From Voacanga thouarsii (lineage: Eukaryota; Streptophyta; Magnoliopsida; Gentianales; Apocynaceae): DNA of 64,000 nucleotides. The DNA lies in the NCBI GenBank assembly GCA_026120185.1, contig JANUWF010001220.1, positions 1,116,001 to 1,180,000 on the forward strand. Reading direction: 5' to 3'. Numbering within the stretch: position 1 is the stretch's first letter; every line of letters begins with the position of its first letter. The translations under genes were made by a program, and so were the position numbers. The notes under the pieces were generated by a model. That model was given only the letters and a program-made list of their open reading frames with translations, made no database searches and was not told where the DNA came from. Shown piece after piece: positions 62,142 through 64,000 of the stretch.

Positions 62142-64000
62142 AAGACCGTCTATAATTGGCAATTGTAATTATTATGGCAAGGAGTACTTTGGAATATTAT
62201 TTTCTCAATCAATTAGGAAAGGGTATACAAGAAAAACGAATTTTGTTTAGTATGTTGAGAATCTGGGATACCTATAATGCACAGAGACCTGATGAGCATA
62301 TGAGCCTCGACATGTTAATTATGGATGAAAAGATGATTTTTTGGAACTTTTTGGTTTTTTTGGAAAACTAGTATTTAAGAAATCTTTCATGTTTGAAGAT
62401 TTGAAATTATTTATATTACCCTGCAGGAAAATATGAAGCACTAGGTCATCAGAAGTAAATTCATATCGCAGTTTCATGAATACTTTAAAGAAGAGAAGTT
62501 CTACATAATGCAGAATTTCATAGTCCAGCCTCCAAGGGCCAATTATAAGTTATTGGGAGATGAATCAGAGATGTTCATAGACGGTAGTACTTATGTTGAG
62601 AAATTGCATGAAGACTTGCCGCAAATTGAAAGGCACAAGTTTCATCTCGAGAGTTTCAACTAAGTCCAGGCCTGCGCTAGGGACATAAGCTATTTAGTAG
62701 GTAATGTATTGCTTCAAAGATAATTCGTATGCTTCTTATGGCCTATACATAGATAAGATTACTAATACCAAATGAGTGGCAATGGCAGATTTCTTATGTT
62801 TCTGACTACAAATATTTTGGAAAAATTGCAGATGTGCTGGGTATAATTACTAGAATTTCGCAGGTTGAGGAGATAATTAGGCTAGGAAACTCTGTAAATT
62901 TGCAGACACTGACCATTAAGAATGAGAGGTAAATTCATTTCAGAAGACACACATAGTTTCTTGCTTATATGACCATTAACTTGACCTTGTGCTTCTTTTT
63001 AGTGGAAAGGAGTTGCGCTTGATATTATGGGGACCCCTGAGCAATATTATTAACAAAGATAAAATGACTCTAGAAGGACAGGTGCAAATAGGTGTTTTCC
63101 CTTCTATGATAATAAAGGATAATGACAGGAAAGCATTGCTTTCAAGTAGTAGCACAACAAAAATCTACTTGAATTTGGACATAGAAGAGGTTGCTAGATT
63201 CCGATCTCTATAAGTAAAATAAAAAACCTTTCTACACTAGGGCCTTCCACTCATAGGAGATAGAATTGAGCATGAAATACCCCTCAGAACTATAACATAA
63301 CTAATTGTATTTTGCAGAACCAAGGAAAACAACCTTGCAGAATCAACTACTCAAATTATGATTGCACGTGTCATCTTAACAAGGGATACCTACAAAGCCA
63401 ATAGAAAGAACGCTTCGGGAGCTGAATGACATCATGGCTAGAGGAGAAGAAACGGTAACAGAAAATATCAACTTGTAATATTTTCCATTTCATGGAAATT
63501 ATGCTGGACATGATACATGGTTCCTTAATTCGCAAAATCAGGTTTATTATTGCAAGATCAAGATTGACGATCTTGACATGTTCAATGGCTGGAGATATAC
63601 CGCATGTACTAAATGTAGGAGAAAGCTTAAAGTATATGGCAAGAAGTTATGTTGTGAAGCCTGTGTTAAAGTAGATAATTATCCGTAGATTAGATAACGA
63701 TTTCCACCTATGTTTGTTGTGTGCAAATTATATTGGCATTGATTGAAATACTGTGCCTACATCTTGCTAAAACATAAACAGATATCGACTTGAGATAATT
63801 GTGAAAGATGAAACTGGAGAAGGCCGATTTACTTTCTTTAATCGTGACATTTAGAGGCTAACAAGAATATAGGCTACAAAATTGGCCCAAAATATAGCTG
63901 ACGTGACTGCATTGTACAGCTTTTTTTGGAGTAAAATGTGTGAAATACTGAGGAATTTAGCTAGCTATTCAATTGTGTAGGACAATATAGATGATGCTAT

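Larger units (their letters stand above)
61774..64000 (+). pseudogene. Replication protein A 70 kDa (RPA1)-like gene, broken, running off the window
   Basis: Exon-like blocks in order: possible 5' block 61774-61971 (PRNVKRQRVGEANIS, uncertain); 62174-62335 with RILFSMLRIWDTYNAQRPDE, then HMSLDMLIMDEK; about 62427-62700 with KFYIMQNFIVQPPRANYKLL and QIERHKFHLESF; about 62765-62928 with DVLGIITRISQVEEIIRLGN; 63001-63213 with LILWGPLSNIINKDKMTLEG; and a C-terminal zinc ribbon (63590-63664) with CTKCRRKLK...CCEAC. A last block is YRLEIIVKDETGEGRFTFFN. These are OB-fold and Rep_fac-A_C parts of plant RPA1-like proteins, which bind single-stranded DNA. In-frame stops lie at 62442, 62661, 63852 and 63870. 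Such genes also travel in plant Helitrons, which cannot be tested here. Confidence 0.8.

Overview
The window is plant nuclear DNA, almost certainly from a eudicot. It is AT-rich, has GT-AG introns, and is packed with plant transposable elements: Copia and Gypsy retrotransposons, a Mutator-like element (MULE), CACTA, Harbinger- and hAT-type ends, a SINE and a Helitron-like end. I cannot name the species from the sequence. Only one host gene reads as intact: a seven-exon translin-associated factor X (TRAX) gene at 18172-21675. Nearly everything else is decayed.

Layout. (1) 1-6104: a run of broken host-gene pieces, all on the + strand and several with introns kept: cytochrome P450, 12-oxophytodienoate reductase, Yippee-like, ribosomal protein eL34 and one unrecognised Q-rich piece. 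It closes in a hairpin plus CTAG, as expected of a Helitron 3' end. (2) 6846-17445: a MULE of about 10.6 kb with long terminal inverted repeats. It carries a dead MuDR-type transposase and a dead plant-mobile-domain (PMD) gene. A 1.6 kb AT-rich foldback sits in its left TIR, and a 1.9 kb solo LTR (5-bp target duplication) sits in the PMD gene. (3) 18172-21675: TRAX. (4) 24546-27105: two tandem cytosolic sulfotransferase pseudogenes, the second split by a tRNA-type SINE with a long target duplication. (5) 28426-43846: a minus-strand Copia (Copia-1) pierced by a solo LTR and then by a plus-strand Copia (Copia-2), which itself holds a 4.28 kb solo LTR. (6) 43847-48702: a truncated Gypsy gag followed by an LTR interrupted by another solo LTR. 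(7) 49809-52138: a Harbinger-type MITE and a CACTA end rich in palindromes and microsatellites. (8) 52139-59099: a near-complete but dead minus-strand Copia (Copia-3). (9) 59100-60723: a CACTA remnant with En/Spm-type (Ptta) coding sequence. (10) 61774-64000: a multi-exon RPA1-like pseudogene running off the window.

The elements give a relative order. Copia-1 is older than the solo LTR and the Copia-2 inside it, and Copia-2 is older than the 4.28 kb LTR inside it. Five LTRs (34151, 32052, 45416, 52139, 58181) look like one family, and two others (13519, 46700) form a second. Many premature stops in the element genes are Gln or Trp codons turned to stops by one C-to-T or G-to-A change, as expected where methylated, silenced DNA has mutated by deamination. 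The TRAX gene, within 0.8 kb of the MULE, has escaped this.
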